From: an uncultured Helicobacteraceae bacterium
Lineage (GTDB): Bacteria > Campylobacterota > Campylobacteria > Campylobacterales > Helicobacteraceae
DNA length: 64,000 bases
Assembly (NCBI GenBank): GCA_944323885.1
Contig: CALUUD010000001.1
Span: 620,001 to 684,000 of the forward strand
Direction: 5' to 3'
Below the pieces are notes generated by a model that made no database searches, was not told the DNA's origin, and saw only the letters and a program-made list of their open reading frames with translations. Of the stretch, positions 51,029-59,007 are shown piece after piece (positions within the stretch are counted from its first letter, which is position 1; every line of letters begins with the position of its first letter). The translations under genes and the position numbers were made by a program.

Positions 51029-51565
51029 TTAATCCTTTGTCAAAACCAGTTCTACTATATCAATGAGTTTATTGTACTTTTTAGTATAACCTGGTACTAC
51101 CCGGATTTTCTCAAAGCCTTCTTTTTTGTAAAATCTAAGTGCCTTATTATTACCTTTTAAACATTGTGCAAATATTTTTTTTAGTTTTATTTGTGTAAAG
51201 CTTATATGCTTAATAATTTCCATTAACAATTTTCCATTTGATGTATCAATATTTGGATTTGTATAAATTCCTATATATGCACTTTTGTCAATTAGATTTA
51301 TATTTGTTAGTGATATAACACCAAGTATTTTTTGATTGCTGTTTTTTATTGCAAGATACATTTTACTTGTTTGCATATTTAGCATTTTTATAAATTCAAA
51401 ATGTTCGTGTTGAGTGATTTCTTTGTCTGTAAACATCCATTTTGCTACTCTAATATCATTTCTTATTTTTAATATTTCTAATAAATCATCTCTTCCTAGA
51501 TTGATGAAATTGATAGCACTTATGTCACCAAAGCTAAAATTTGATTGAATGGTATATTTAATCAT
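51029..51565 (-). CDS. pseH: UDP-4-amino-4,6-dideoxy-AltNAc N-acetyltransferase
   Basis: This 178-residue GNAT protein transfers an acetyl group to the 4-amino sugar in pseudaminate synthesis. It shows IRNDIRVAKWMFTDKEITQ near 36-54, KILGVISLTNINLI near 80, and AQCLKGNNKALRFYKKEGFE near 134-153, which is the acetyl-CoA-binding end of the fold. It is three bases from pseI and overlaps pseG by eight. Confidence 0.9.
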   Translation of the reverse strand: MIKYTIQSNFSFGDISAINFINLGRDDLLEILKIRNDIRVAKWMFTDKEITQHEHFEFIKMLNMQTSKMYLAIKNSNQKILGVISLTNINLIDKSAYIGIYTNPNIDTSNGKLLMEIIKHISFTQIKLKKIFAQCLKGNNKALRFYKKEGFEKIRVVPGYTKKYNKLIDIVELVLTKD

Positions 51566-52499
51566 TATATCTACTAACCAAAATATTGATAAATTCTTCT
51601 ACCTTTGTCCCTATTTCTATTTTTGCTAAGTGGCTTGATAATTTTTTTCTATTTTTAAATTTTCTTAGTGTTTTTAGTAGACTTCTTATTTGATAAATAT
51701 TTGTAGCTATTCTTAATCCTTCTTTTTGCCATACGCGTAGTTGATAAGCTTGATTTGGTGCTATTTGTATAGCAATACTTGGTGTGCATGTAGATTGTAT
51801 TTCTACCATTGTTACACCACCACCGCTTATTGCAAGATCACAATCTAGCATCATATTCTTCAACACTCTAGAACTTAAATTTCTGTGTATGCTTGTATTA
51901 AAATTGTAGCTAATTGGTTTATATATTTTTCCTAATACTACATCAATCATGGCATATGGACATTCTTTTTCCATTATTTCTAGAACAGCTTGAGTATTAT
52001 TTGTATAATCATTGCCACCAAGTGCTATTAATATTCTGCCTATATCTTTATTGATAATTTTTTGTTCCTGCCGTCTAAATTCTTTTCTTAAAATATAATA
52101 TTCAATACCAGCAAAAACCTCATTTTTAATATCATTGTAGAATCTACTTGCATATAGTGCACCATTTAATATAATAGAATCTTTTGGATATTGAATTCTG
52201 TTAAAATCATCAAAAAATACACATACCTTTGCTTTACTGCTAATATAGTGACACAATTTACTATCTGCGTAGTAAGAATCTACAATAACAAGTTTATTGC
52301 CACTTAGAATTTCATCAATTTTTGAGTAATCATCATCAATCCATTCTAAGTGTGTATAATTTGGTAGTACATAGTCGCCTCTATAATAAATATTAACAAT
52401 AAAACCAATATTTTCTAAATAATCTTTTAATCCGCTACATCTACTTAAGTGACCTAGTCCAAATCCACTGCCTGCTTCTGTAAAAATTACTGCTTGCAT
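51558..52499 (-). CDS. pseG: UDP-2,4-diacetamido-2,4,6-trideoxy-altropyranose hydrolase
   Basis: This 313-residue GT-B-fold hydrolase removes UDP before the PseI step. It has GSGFGLGHLSRCSGLKDYL at 10-28 with the key His, VVDSYYADSK near 92, ILIALGGNDYTNNTQAVL near 150, and DLAISGGGVTMVEIQ near 236-250. It is a stand-alone gene rather than fused with pseF, as the fusion occurs in some relatives. It overlaps pseF by 13 bases and pseH by eight. Confidence 0.92.
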   Translation of the reverse strand: MQAVIFTEAGSGFGLGHLSRCSGLKDYLENIGFIVNIYYRGDYVLPNYTHLEWIDDDYSKIDEILSGNKLVIVDSYYADSKLCHYISSKAKVCVFFDDFNRIQYPKDSIILNGALYASRFYNDIKNEVFAGIEYYILRKEFRRQEQKIINKDIGRILIALGGNDYTNNTQAVLEIMEKECPYAMIDVVLGKIYKPISYNFNTSIHRNLSSRVLKNMMLDCDLAISGGGVTMVEIQSTCTPSIAIQIAPNQAYQLRVWQKEGLRIATNIYQIRSLLKTLRKFKNRKKLSSHLAKIEIGTKVEEFINILVSRYND

Positions 52500-53161
52500 A
52501 ATATTTTATATTTTATCTCCGCAATTTCCCAATCATCTTGAGTATTAATATCGACAGTATTAATTTCTGGTAATATGATTAATGTTGAATCTTCACTAAA
52601 AATCGATTTTTTATTAGCAAAGTTTTTTGCATACCCAAAATAAAATTGTCCTGCATCAAAATACATTGTTTCCATATCTTGTGATCTATAGTTAATAAAT
52701 TTTTTATCAAATAATTGCAATTTTTCATCCTTGATATAAAATCCTCTAAGTGGATTTGATCTAAAAGCACAAGCACTAAAACAATATGAATTTTTCTTTA
52801 ATTTCTTTAAACCATTTTTTAGAAATACAGGTTCTAACAATGGTGTTGTAGGATAAATGCAGCATACAACATCATTATCGTCTAAATTTAAATTTTTTAC
52901 TTCATAGCTTATTACATCTAGTGTTGTGGTAAAGTCATTACTTAGATTATCTGGGCGTAATGAAGGTACTTCCGCACCAAATTTTATTGCTATATCTTTT
53001 ATTTCATTGCTATTTGTGCTTACTATAACTCTATCAAATATGTTTGATTTTATTGCTGTATTGATGGCATATGCAATTATTGGTTTTCCAAAAAACGGTT
53101 TAATATTTTTATTTTTTATTCTTTTGCTTCCATCTCTTGCAGGTATTATTGCTATATTCAT
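52487..53161 (-). CDS. pseF: Pseudaminic acid cytidylyltransferase
   Basis: This 224-residue nucleotidyltransferase makes CMP-pseudaminic acid, the donor for flagellin glycosylation. It starts IAIIPARDGSKRIKNKNIKPF at residues 3-23, the CTP-binding loop, and has DNDVVCCIYPTTPLL near 97 and FDAGQFYFGY near 166. It begins one base after flgH, so it is transcribed with it. Confidence 0.93.
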   Translation of the reverse strand: MNIAIIPARDGSKRIKNKNIKPFFGKPIIAYAINTAIKSNIFDRVIVSTNSNEIKDIAIKFGAEVPSLRPDNLSNDFTTTLDVISYEVKNLNLDDNDVVCCIYPTTPLLEPVFLKNGLKKLKKNSYCFSACAFRSNPLRGFYIKDEKLQLFDKKFINYRSQDMETMYFDAGQFYFGYAKNFANKKSIFSEDSTLIILPEINTVDINTQDDWEIAEIKYKILCKQ

Positions 53162-53162
53162 T

Positions 53163-53867
53163 TTAATATGGCCACGCTTGTTCTAATTCTTGGCTACCCC
53201 ATTTTTTATGGCGTTTATTGCTTATATCACCCTCACTTGTATAGTTGAGTTTTAGTTCTGAAATAAATTTTGATTCTATACTATTATCTGATGAAATATC
53301 ATAAGGTCTTATTACTCCACTTATTAGCACTATTTTTTTTTCACCATCAACCATTATTTGTCTAGTACCTTCTATGTAATAATTGCCATTATTTAATACT
53401 TTGATCACTCTTGCTGTTATTTCAAGCTCTACACTTTCATTTCTATTTTGTGAACCACCGCCATTAAAATTTGAATTACCAGTTCCTAATGTCATATTAA
53501 ATGAACTTCCATCTTTAAATTCTTGTATATTTTGTGCTATTTCTTGATTGTTCCCTGTGTAGTTTACAATTGGTGCATTCAATTCTCCACCTTGTGTCCC
53601 ATTATATGTTTTTTGTGTATTAAATGTTGCATTTGAACTCTCATTAACTTTAACTAATAATATGTCATTTACTCTCATTGCTCTTCTATCTGCAAACATC
53701 GGTCTTTCACCTTGACCAAATAATGATCCTAGTTTTGGAAATTCTTCTATAAAATCTTTCTCTGGTAAATCTTCTACATATTTTGGAGGACTAAAATCCA
53801 TAATAGGGTCGGCATATATGCCATAAACTAATATAGCAGAAAGTAAAATTATTTGCTGTTTTATCAT
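53163..53867 (-). CDS. flgH: Flagellar L-ring protein FlgH
   Basis: This 234-residue protein has a signal peptide (about 1-19) and the FlgH body: GSLFGQGERPMFADRRAMRVND near 47-68, then DILLVKVNESSNATFNTQ, and the terminal SELKLNYTSEGDISNKRHKKWGSQ region. It forms the outer-membrane bushing of the flagellar rod. FlgH is a lipoprotein in most bacteria, yet this sequence contains no Cys at all, so lipid anchoring is impossible. A run of nine A (53341-53333) lies in codons for EKKI. A sigma-54-like promoter lies upstream. Confidence 0.93.
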   Translation of the reverse strand: MIKQQIILLSAILVYGIYADPIMDFSPPKYVEDLPEKDFIEEFPKLGSLFGQGERPMFADRRAMRVNDILLVKVNESSNATFNTQKTYNGTQGGELNAPIVNYTGNNQEIAQNIQEFKDGSSFNMTLGTGNSNFNGGGSQNRNESVELEITARVIKVLNNGNYYIEGTRQIMVDGEKKIVLISGVIRPYDISSDNSIESKFISELKLNYTSEGDISNKRHKKWGSQELEQAWPY

Positions 53868-53905
53868 ATGTTTTTACCAATTCTTTCATTATAATTTTAA
53901 CTCTT

Positions 53906-53924
53906 AAAGCAAAGTTTATTCCAA
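53906..53924 (-). promoter_or_regulatory. Sigma-54-type promoter for flgH-pseFGHI
   Basis: On the minus strand TTGGAATAAACTTTGCTTT reads as -24/-12 with GG (53922-53921) and GC (53910-53909) separated by exactly ten bases, plus the common TTTGCTTT context at -12. It lies about 40 bases before the flgH ATG. RpoN drives many middle flagellar genes in Helicobacter and Campylobacter. A minus-strand TATAAT at 53893-53888 is an alternative or additional vegetative box. Confidence 0.6.
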
Positions 53925-53958
53925 AATTAAGTAATTAAATAAAATCAAGGATTTGGTT

Positions 53959-54399
53959 ATGAATATAAAAGATAGGTTAAAGGCTGATTTAAAAACAGCA
54001 ATGATTTCTAATGATGTTTTTAAAAGGGACACTATTAGGCTTATTAATTCTGCATTGAAACAAGTTGAGGTAGATAAAAGGATAGAGTTAAATGATGATG
54101 AAGTTATTTCAATACTCCTTTCAGCTAAGAAACAAAGGTTAGATTCTATTGAGGCGTATAAAAAAGCAAATAGAAATGATTTAGTAAAAAAAGAAGAAGA
54201 AGAATTAAATATTATTTTAGAATATTTACCACAGCAGTTAAATGATGATGAACTAAAAATTGAGATAGAAAATATAATAAAATCTTTAGGTGTAAATAGT
54301 ATTAAAGATTTAGGTAAAGTGATGACTGCAGCAAAACCATTACAAGTAAGAGCTGATGGTAGCAGAATTAGTAAAATTGCAAAAGAAATATTATCTTAG
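53959..54399 (+). CDS. GatB/YqeY-domain protein
   Basis: The protein of about 146 residues matches the YqeY family: IKDRLKADLKTAMISNDVFKRDTIRLI near the start in two parts, DEVISILLSAKKQRLDSIEAYK near 43-64, and LPQQLNDDELKIEIENII. The family equals the C-terminal tRNA-contacting domain of GatB, but the stand-alone proteins have no settled role. ATG at 53959 lies eight bases after an AAGG; an upstream TTG at 53953 is too close to it. Divergent from flgH. Confidence 0.9.
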   Translation: MNIKDRLKADLKTAMISNDVFKRDTIRLINSALKQVEVDKRIELNDDEVISILLSAKKQRLDSIEAYKKANRNDLVKKEEEELNIILEYLPQQLNDDELKIEIENIIKSLGVNSIKDLGKVMTAAKPLQVRADGSRISKIAKEILS

Positions 54400-54412
54400 A
54401 AATATTTCTTTT
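54385..54412 (+). terminator. Weak candidate terminator after the YqeY-like gene
   Basis: GAAATATT (54385-54392) and AATATTTC (54401-54408) form an eight-base inverted repeat spanning the stop codon and are followed by TTTTG. There is little GC, so termination strength is uncertain. Confidence 0.35.
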
Positions 54413-54440
54413 GTGAGAGATATTAAAATATCTTTTAAGA

Positions 54441-54446
54441 TATAAT
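54441..54446 (+). promoter_or_regulatory. -10 element for the DUF5666-like gene
   Basis: TATAAT in AAGATATAATTATCATC lies 41 bases before the ATG at 54488, with a T-rich tract (TCTTTTAAGA) upstream. Confidence 0.5.
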
Positions 54447-54487
54447 TATCATCTAGATTTTAATTATCACAATATAAGGATATTTCG

Positions 54488-54832
54488 ATGAAAAAAGTAT
54501 TATCTATTTTGTTTACTATAGGATTTATTAGTGGTTTATGTGCAGATGGTTTTGAAGTTAAAGGTATTATTAATAGTATTGATCAAAATGCAAAGACAAT
54601 TGTGGTTAATAATATTGGCATCCAAATTATGCCTCAAACTCATATTAAACTTGATGATTGTGGTATTTTTGGTACTGATATAGATGGCAAATTCTCTGAT
54701 TTATCTGTTGGTTCATTTGTAGAAGTTGAAGCATGGCCAAATTCTGCTGTTGGCAATGGGGTGCAAAATGCCTCAGTTAGTTATATAGCATCTGAAGTAG
54801 AGCAAAAGTGTGTAAGTAATAGAGCGTATTAA
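54488..54832 (+). CDS. Small secreted DUF5666-like protein
   Basis: This 114-residue protein has a signal peptide (about 1-19, cleaved near GLCADGFE). Its mature part is a small beta-barrel-like domain beginning FEVKGIINSIDQNAKTIVVNN, here 22-42, and FSDLSVGSFVEVEAWPN near 74-90, the shape of DUF5666. Two Cys (near 58 and 109) may form a disulphide. Periplasmic location is likely; function is unknown. Confidence 0.72.
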   Translation: MKKVLSILFTIGFISGLCADGFEVKGIINSIDQNAKTIVVNNIGIQIMPQTHIKLDDCGIFGTDIDGKFSDLSVGSFVEVEAWPNSAVGNGVQNASVSYIASEVEQKCVSNRAY

Positions 54833-54839
54833 TATTTTC

Positions 54840-54868
54840 TAGAATCTCTATTAATGAGATTCTATAAT
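54840..54868 (+). promoter_or_regulatory. Inverted repeat overlapping the hemL -10 box
   Basis: TAGAATCTC (54840-54848) and GAGATTCTA (54856-54864) form a perfect nine-base inverted repeat with a seven-base spacer. The right arm shares two bases with a TATAAT at 54863-54868, which is placed well for a hemL transcript. It could be a terminator for the preceding gene, an operator, or a paired copy of the widespread AGAWTCT word. Confidence 0.5.
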
Positions 54869-54883
54869 TATTGCGGGGGATTT

Positions 54884-56179
54884 ATGAATTTATTGAATAA
54901 CATTAATGATTTTAATGAAGCAAAAAGTGTTATACCAGGTGGAGTTAATTCTCCTGTTAGGGCATTTAAATCTGTTGGTGGTAATCCAAGAATGATCCAT
55001 GATGCCAATGAATACTATCTAATTGATGAAGATGGAAACAAATATATAGATTTTATTCAAAGTTGGGGTCCATTAATTCTAGGACATAAAGACTCTGATG
55101 TTATTAGTGCAGTCAAAGATGCAATAAATAGAGGATTGGGATATGGAGCACCAACTGTTGGTGAAACAAAAATTGCAAAAGAAATTATTTCTACTTATAA
55201 CTGCATTGATAAGATTAGATTGGTTAGTAGTGGCACGGAAGCAACTATGAGTGCTATTAGATTAGCTAGAGCATATACAGGTAAAGATGATATTATAAAG
55301 TTTGATGGCAATTATCATGGACATAGTGATAGCTTGCTTGTTAGTGCTGGTAGTGGATGTGCCACATTTGGTTCTCCAAGTTCTCCTGGTGTACCTAATG
55401 ATTTTAGTAAGCATACATTAGTTGCTAGGTATAATGATTTAGAATCAGTAGAATCTTGCTTTAAAATTAGTGGAGATGTAGCTTGTGTTATAGTAGAACC
55501 TATTGCAGGTAATATGGGTCTTGTCCCTGGTGATGTGGAATTTATTAATGGTTTACGATCGTTATGTGATAAATATAATGCTTTATTAATTTTTGATGAA
55601 GTTATGAGTGGCTTTAGGGCATCATTAAAAGGTGCATTGAGCTATTATAATGTTAATCCAGATTTGGTTACATTTGGAAAAGTTATTGGCGGAGGACTTC
55701 CGCTTGCTGCTTTCGGTGGCGTAGATGATATTATGAATTTATTATCACCTCTTGGGGGTGTTTATCAGGCAGGAACACTAAGTGGGAATCCAATAGCGGT
55801 AGCAGCAGGTTATGCAACTATAAGAAAGATTAAGCAAGACACTTCTATCTATGATAGATTAGAAAAGTTAGCATTATTATTAACTCAAGGTATGGCACAA
55901 AAGGCACAGGACTTTGGATTTAAGTTACAAGTATGTGTTCGTGGGAGTATGTTTGGATTCTTTTTTAGTGATAGAGAGATTAAAAATTTTGATGATACAA
56001 AAAAAGTAGATACAGAGTTGTTTGCAAAGTTTCATCAAAAAATGTTAGAGCGTGGTGTGTATTTTGCACCTTCTAGTTTTGAGAGTGGATTTGTATGTGC
56101 TCCTATGAATGAAAGAGTTATAAGTGATGTTATTGAAAAAAGTGAAATTGTATTTAGTGAGTTAGCAAATGAGCAATAA
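54884..56179 (+). CDS. hemL: Glutamate-1-semialdehyde 2,1-aminomutase
   Basis: The 431-residue PLP enzyme makes 5-aminolevulinate in the C5 heme pathway. It has [21 protein letters not shown] near 12-32, [19 protein letters not shown] near 105-123, [10 protein letters not shown] near 134 and [17 protein letters not shown] near 253-269 with the PLP Lys. An upstream ATG at 54854 exists, but the ATG at 54884 follows GCGGGGGA and gives the usual N-terminus. It overlaps the AtpZ/I-like gene by 11 bases. Confidence 0.96.
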   Translation: MNLLNNINDFNEAKSVIPGGVNSPVRAFKSVGGNPRMIHDANEYYLIDEDGNKYIDFIQSWGPLILGHKDSDVISAVKDAINRGLGYGAPTVGETKIAKEIISTYNCIDKIRLVSSGTEATMSAIRLARAYTGKDDIIKFDGNYHGHSDSLLVSAGSGCATFGSPSSPGVPNDFSKHTLVARYNDLESVESCFKISGDVACVIVEPIAGNMGLVPGDVEFINGLRSLCDKYNALLIFDEVMSGFRASLKGALSYYNVNPDLVTFGKVIGGGLPLAAFGGVDDIMNLLSPLGGVYQAGTLSGNPIAVAAGYATIRKIKQDTSIYDRLEKLALLLTQGMAQKAQDFGFKLQVCVRGSMFGFFFSDREIKNFDDTKKVDTELFAKFHQKMLERGVYFAPSSFESGFVCAPMNERVISDVIEKSEIVFSELANEQ

Positions 56180-56438
56180 AGAGCCAAAGTATAAAGAAAT
56201 CTTAGCAGGTATTGCTGGATTATCTTTAGGGATATCAATTATTGTTGCATTGCTTCTTGGAGTTGGTGTTGGTATATTATTATATAATTTATTCGAAGTA
56301 TTTTGGGTATTTTGGATAGGCGTATTTTGGGGTGTGTGCGCAGCTATTTTAAATGTCTATAAAGCATATAAATCTCAAGTTAAAGAGTTTGAAAAATTAG
56401 CTAAAGATCCAAAATATAATCATTGTTCAAATAAATGA
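56169..56438 (+). CDS. AtpZ/AtpI-like small membrane protein
   Basis: This 89-residue protein has two transmembrane helices (about 14-39 and 44-64) joined by a short turn, then a charged tail with [17 protein letters not shown]. It fits the AtpZ/AtpI family. Members near atp operons aid c-ring assembly or Mg2+ handling; here it sits after hemL, a position also common in Campylobacterota, so a link with the ATP synthase is not proven. It overlaps the next gene by four bases. Confidence 0.72.
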   Translation: MSNKEPKYKEILAGIAGLSLGISIIVALLLGVGVGILLYNLFEVFWVFWIGVFWGVCAAILNVYKAYKSQVKEFEKLAKDPKYNHCSNK

Positions 56439-56818
56439 TTGTATTATTGTTACTTAACATTATACTAGCGTTCATTATTGCACTTTTTGATGTTAATTAC
56501 TTGTATAGTTTTGAGATTTCCTTTATTTGTTCTCTTTTGATATTTTTTGTATCGTTTCAAACTATGCAAAAAAGAGTAAATTACTCTATAAGTTTATTAG
56601 ACAATGATTTAAATGATTATGACAATCATATTTCAAAAAAAGAAAAATTTTTTATCGGTGCTAGAATTTCATTTGGAATTTTTAGAATCATATCATATAT
56701 AATTCTTTGTTTTTGTGTTGTTGCCTTAATAAATAACCAATTATTTTTTATTATTCCATTTATAGTTGGTACATTGGCATCTAGCATAGGTTTAGCTATT
56801 TTATTGCTGAGAAGATAA
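56435..56818 (+). CDS. Small integral membrane protein, function unknown
   Basis: This 127-residue protein has four predicted transmembrane helices (about 2-18, 24-44, 76-97 and 103-124), with a charged loop between the second and third. It is coupled to the AtpZ/I-like gene by ATGA. No motif is recognised. It is the last gene of the hemL operon and ends at a two-way terminator hairpin. Confidence 0.72.
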   Translation: MIVLLLLNIILAFIIALFDVNYLYSFEISFICSLLIFFVSFQTMQKRVNYSISLLDNDLNDYDNHISKKEKFFIGARISFGIFRIISYIILCFCVVALINNQLFFIIPFIVGTLASSIGLAILLLRR

Positions 56819-56841
56819 TACCTAGCATATGTAGGCATTAT
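56815..56841. terminator. Candidate bidirectional terminator
   Basis: ATAATACCTA (56815-56824) and TAGGCATTAT (56832-56841) form a ten-base stem with one mismatch around a seven-base loop. It lies between the convergent ends of the hemL operon and the META-lipoprotein gene and overlaps both stop regions. T-tracts are short. Confidence 0.5.
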
Positions 56842-57245
56842 TTAGAAAGTATGATTTGTATATTCTTCCCATCTAGTTTTATCTCTTTGCTACTACCAGA
56901 AACCATAAAATTTCCATTTAGATATCTTAAATATATATTTTCAAATTTATTATCTTCTTCATTAGCACAATACATTCTAGTTGCACCGGCTGCACCTATT
57001 GTAATATTATCTACACCCCTACTAAAGCTAGCAAAATAGCTATTACATCCTGAGTTTCCATAAATTCTGTCACCATCTATATTAAAAGTTGCACTTTTTG
57101 GAATATTGATACTATCATTGTTTATTACAATTTGTTTTATTTTATATTTGCCATCTTCTAAATTGATTTTTGTAGTATTATTTGACACTTCCGCACATCC
57201 ATTTAATCCATATAACATTATAACTGCTAATATAATTTTTTTCAT
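56838..57245 (-). CDS. META-domain lipoprotein
   Basis: This 135-residue protein has a lipoprotein signal with lipobox LNGC at about 14-17. The mature part shows the META/HslJ pattern: a beta-strand pair, then GNSGCNSYFASFSRG near 58 and ITIGAAGATRMYCANEEDNKF near 77-97, a variant of the usual cysteine-bearing signature. Family members are heat-shock or adhesion-linked envelope proteins of uncertain role. It overlaps the thioredoxin gene by four bases. Confidence 0.82.
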   Translation of the reverse strand: MKKIILAVIMLYGLNGCAEVSNNTTKINLEDGKYKIKQIVINNDSINIPKSATFNIDGDRIYGNSGCNSYFASFSRGVDNITIGAAGATRMYCANEEDNKFENIYLRYLNGNFMVSGSSKEIKLDGKNIQIILSK

Positions 57246-57526
57246 TTTATTTTTTCTATCTCCTCTATAATTTGTGTTTTTGATTTTGGCTCAACTAGTC
57301 TAGAGCCAACTTCATTTCCATCTTTGAAAAATATTAATGTTGGTATTCTTCTGATATTATACTCTTTTGATAGATTTTCATTTTCATCTATATTAATTTT
57401 TATTATTTTGTACTCTTTTTCTAACTCTTTTATTATTGGTTCAATTCTTACACAATCTCCACACCAAGGTGCATAAAAATCTACTATAACAAATCCATTT
57501 GAGACTTCATTTTTAAAATTCTCCAT
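57242..57526 (-). CDS. Thioredoxin-like protein
   Basis: This 94-residue protein is a compact thioredoxin fold without signal peptide. The redox site is WCGDC (near 22-26) rather than WCGPC, followed by RIEPIIKELEKEYKIIKINID, then IRRIPTLIFFKDG near 56-68 with the cis-Pro. The Asp in place of Pro will change the redox potential. A second thioredoxin in Helicobacter has a similar site. It is co-transcribed with the META lipoprotein and the YeiH-type gene. Confidence 0.9.
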   Translation of the reverse strand: MENFKNEVSNGFVIVDFYAPWCGDCVRIEPIIKELEKEYKIIKINIDENENLSKEYNIRRIPTLIFFKDGNEVGSRLVEPKSKTQIIEEIEKIK

Positions 57527-57536
57527 TATATATCTC

Positions 57537-58553
57537 CTATAATTTTGTTACTGCAACAAAACTAAGTATAGCAAGAAAAATAAATAATACAATAGATAAT
57601 ATAAATATCTTTGGACCCATTTGTTTTATTTTTTTAAAATCAATTTGAAGACCCAGTGCAATCATTGCAAACACTAAAAATATTTTTGATACAGTTTTTA
57701 TTAATAGCAATAAGTATTCAGGAATTGGAATAGTGGAATTGATAATAATTGCTATTAAGAAAAATATTGCAAACCAAGGTATATATATACTGCCATTTCT
57801 CTCATTTTTACTTATAAAGAATGCAATTATTAATAATAATGGAACTAATAATATAACCCTAATCATTTTTATAATAATAGCACCTTCTAGTATTGCTGTA
57901 TTATTTGGGCTTGTTATTGCACCAGCTGCACCTACTACATTTGCAACTTCATGTAGTGATGCTCCTATAAACAATCCTTTATTTACTTCATCAAGTGGGA
58001 TTATATTGCTATTGATTAATATTGGGAATAAGAACATTCCAAGCAAACCAAAAATAACTATACTTGCAACAGCAACTACGCTTTTATATGAATCACTTTT
58101 TAATACAGATTCTAGTGCCAATATAGCTGCTGCACCACATACAGCATTTCCTGCACTAATTAGCATAGATGTTTGCTTATCTAACTTTAAAACTTTATAT
58201 CCAAGTATATATCCAAGTATAAATATTACACTAACAATGATAAGTGCAATTAATACACCTTTTATTCCTAAATTAGCAATACCGCTTAGACTTACATTGA
58301 ACCCAAACAATACTATACCAATTCTTAGAAGTCGTTTTGCGCTAAAATTTACACCATGTTCTAAAGAGTGTTTATATTTTAAAAATATGAATGAACATAC
58401 TACCCCAAGACAGATTCCAATGATCAATTCAGATATATGTATACTTTTAATATATTTTGTATTTGCTATAACAAATGATAGAACTGCAATCATTGCAACA
58501 AACCCAACTCCTAAATATGTATTTTTTATAAAACCATATATTTTATTTTGCAT
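57537..58553 (-). CDS. YeiH-family putative sulfate exporter (UPF0324)
   Basis: This 338-residue protein has about ten transmembrane helices. It shows the family pattern LRIGIVLFGFNVSLSGIANLG near 72-92, SAGNAVCGAAAILALESVL near 132-150 and FIGASLHEVANVVGAAGAI near 195-213. The family includes proteins tied to sulfonate or sulfate export; the substrate here is not demonstrated. It is the first gene of a minus-strand operon with trx and the META lipoprotein; an ATAATA at 58581-58586 reads as TATTAT on that strand. Confidence 0.9.
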   Translation of the reverse strand: MQNKIYGFIKNTYLGVGFVAMIAVLSFVIANTKYIKSIHISELIIGICLGVVCSFIFLKYKHSLEHGVNFSAKRLLRIGIVLFGFNVSLSGIANLGIKGVLIALIIVSVIFILGYILGYKVLKLDKQTSMLISAGNAVCGAAAILALESVLKSDSYKSVVAVASIVIFGLLGMFLFPILINSNIIPLDEVNKGLFIGASLHEVANVVGAAGAITSPNNTAILEGAIIIKMIRVILLVPLLLIIAFFISKNERNGSIYIPWFAIFFLIAIIINSTIPIPEYLLLLIKTVSKIFLVFAMIALGLQIDFKKIKQMGPKIFILSIVLFIFLAILSFVAVTKL

Positions 58554-58626
58554 AAATACTCCATATTCTTAAGATATAAAATAATACCCTAAAGGTTAAC
58601 ATATTTTAATGTTTCATTATTTTATT

Positions 58627-58632
58627 TATACT
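58627..58632 (+). promoter_or_regulatory. -10 element for rnpB
   Basis: TATACT lies 12 bases before the inferred 5' end of the RNase P RNA (58645), the right distance for a -10 box when a few bases of transcript precede the first paired helix. Confidence 0.5.
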
Positions 58633-58644
58633 AAAATAGTATCT

Positions 58645-58979
58645 TAAGGTGTAGTAGGCGATTGCTTGTTTATACAAGAGGAAAGTCTGGACTACAATGA
58701 AGCAGGATTCCATCTAACGGATGGCTATCGTAAGATAAGGGATAGTGCAACAGAAAAGAAACCGCTATTTTTATAGTAAGGGTGAAACGGCGAGGTAAGA
58801 GCTCACCGAATTCTAAGTAATTAGAATTGCTATGTAAACCCAATCCGTAGCAAAAAGAGCAGGTTATAAGCTTCATAATATTTAGCTCTTTGCTTAAAAA
58901 TTATTGTGAAATAGTTTTTAGATAAATAGTCGCCCTAAATAGTTTTATTTAGACAGAATCCAGCTTATCGCTACACCTT
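58645..58979 (+). ncRNA. rnpB: RNase P RNA (M1 RNA)
   Basis: The 335-base RNA has the hallmark sequences of bacterial RNase P RNA. AGGCGATTGC near the start and GAGGAAAGTCTGGACTAC (58678-58695) form the conserved core. Also seen are GTAAGGGTGAAACGGCGAGGTAAGA, in part at 58775-58799, then GAGCTCACCGAA and CAGAATCCAGCTTAT near the end. The ends pair perfectly: AAGGTGTAG (58645-58653) with CTACACCTT (58971-58979), helix P1. It processes the 5' ends of tRNA precursors. It is convergent with lepA. Confidence 0.95.
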
Positions 58980-59007
58980 GCAATCTTAACCTAAGATTTT
59001 ATATAAC

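Noticed and set aside
57733-58572. 279-codon open frame opposite the YeiH-type transporter
   Set aside because: The minus-strand protein has family motifs and membrane topology, while the plus-strand translation is a Thr/Ile-rich mirror without motifs.
58670-58876. 68-codon open frame on the minus strand
   Set aside because: It lies within the RNase P RNA, whose conserved core and paired ends explain the sequence.
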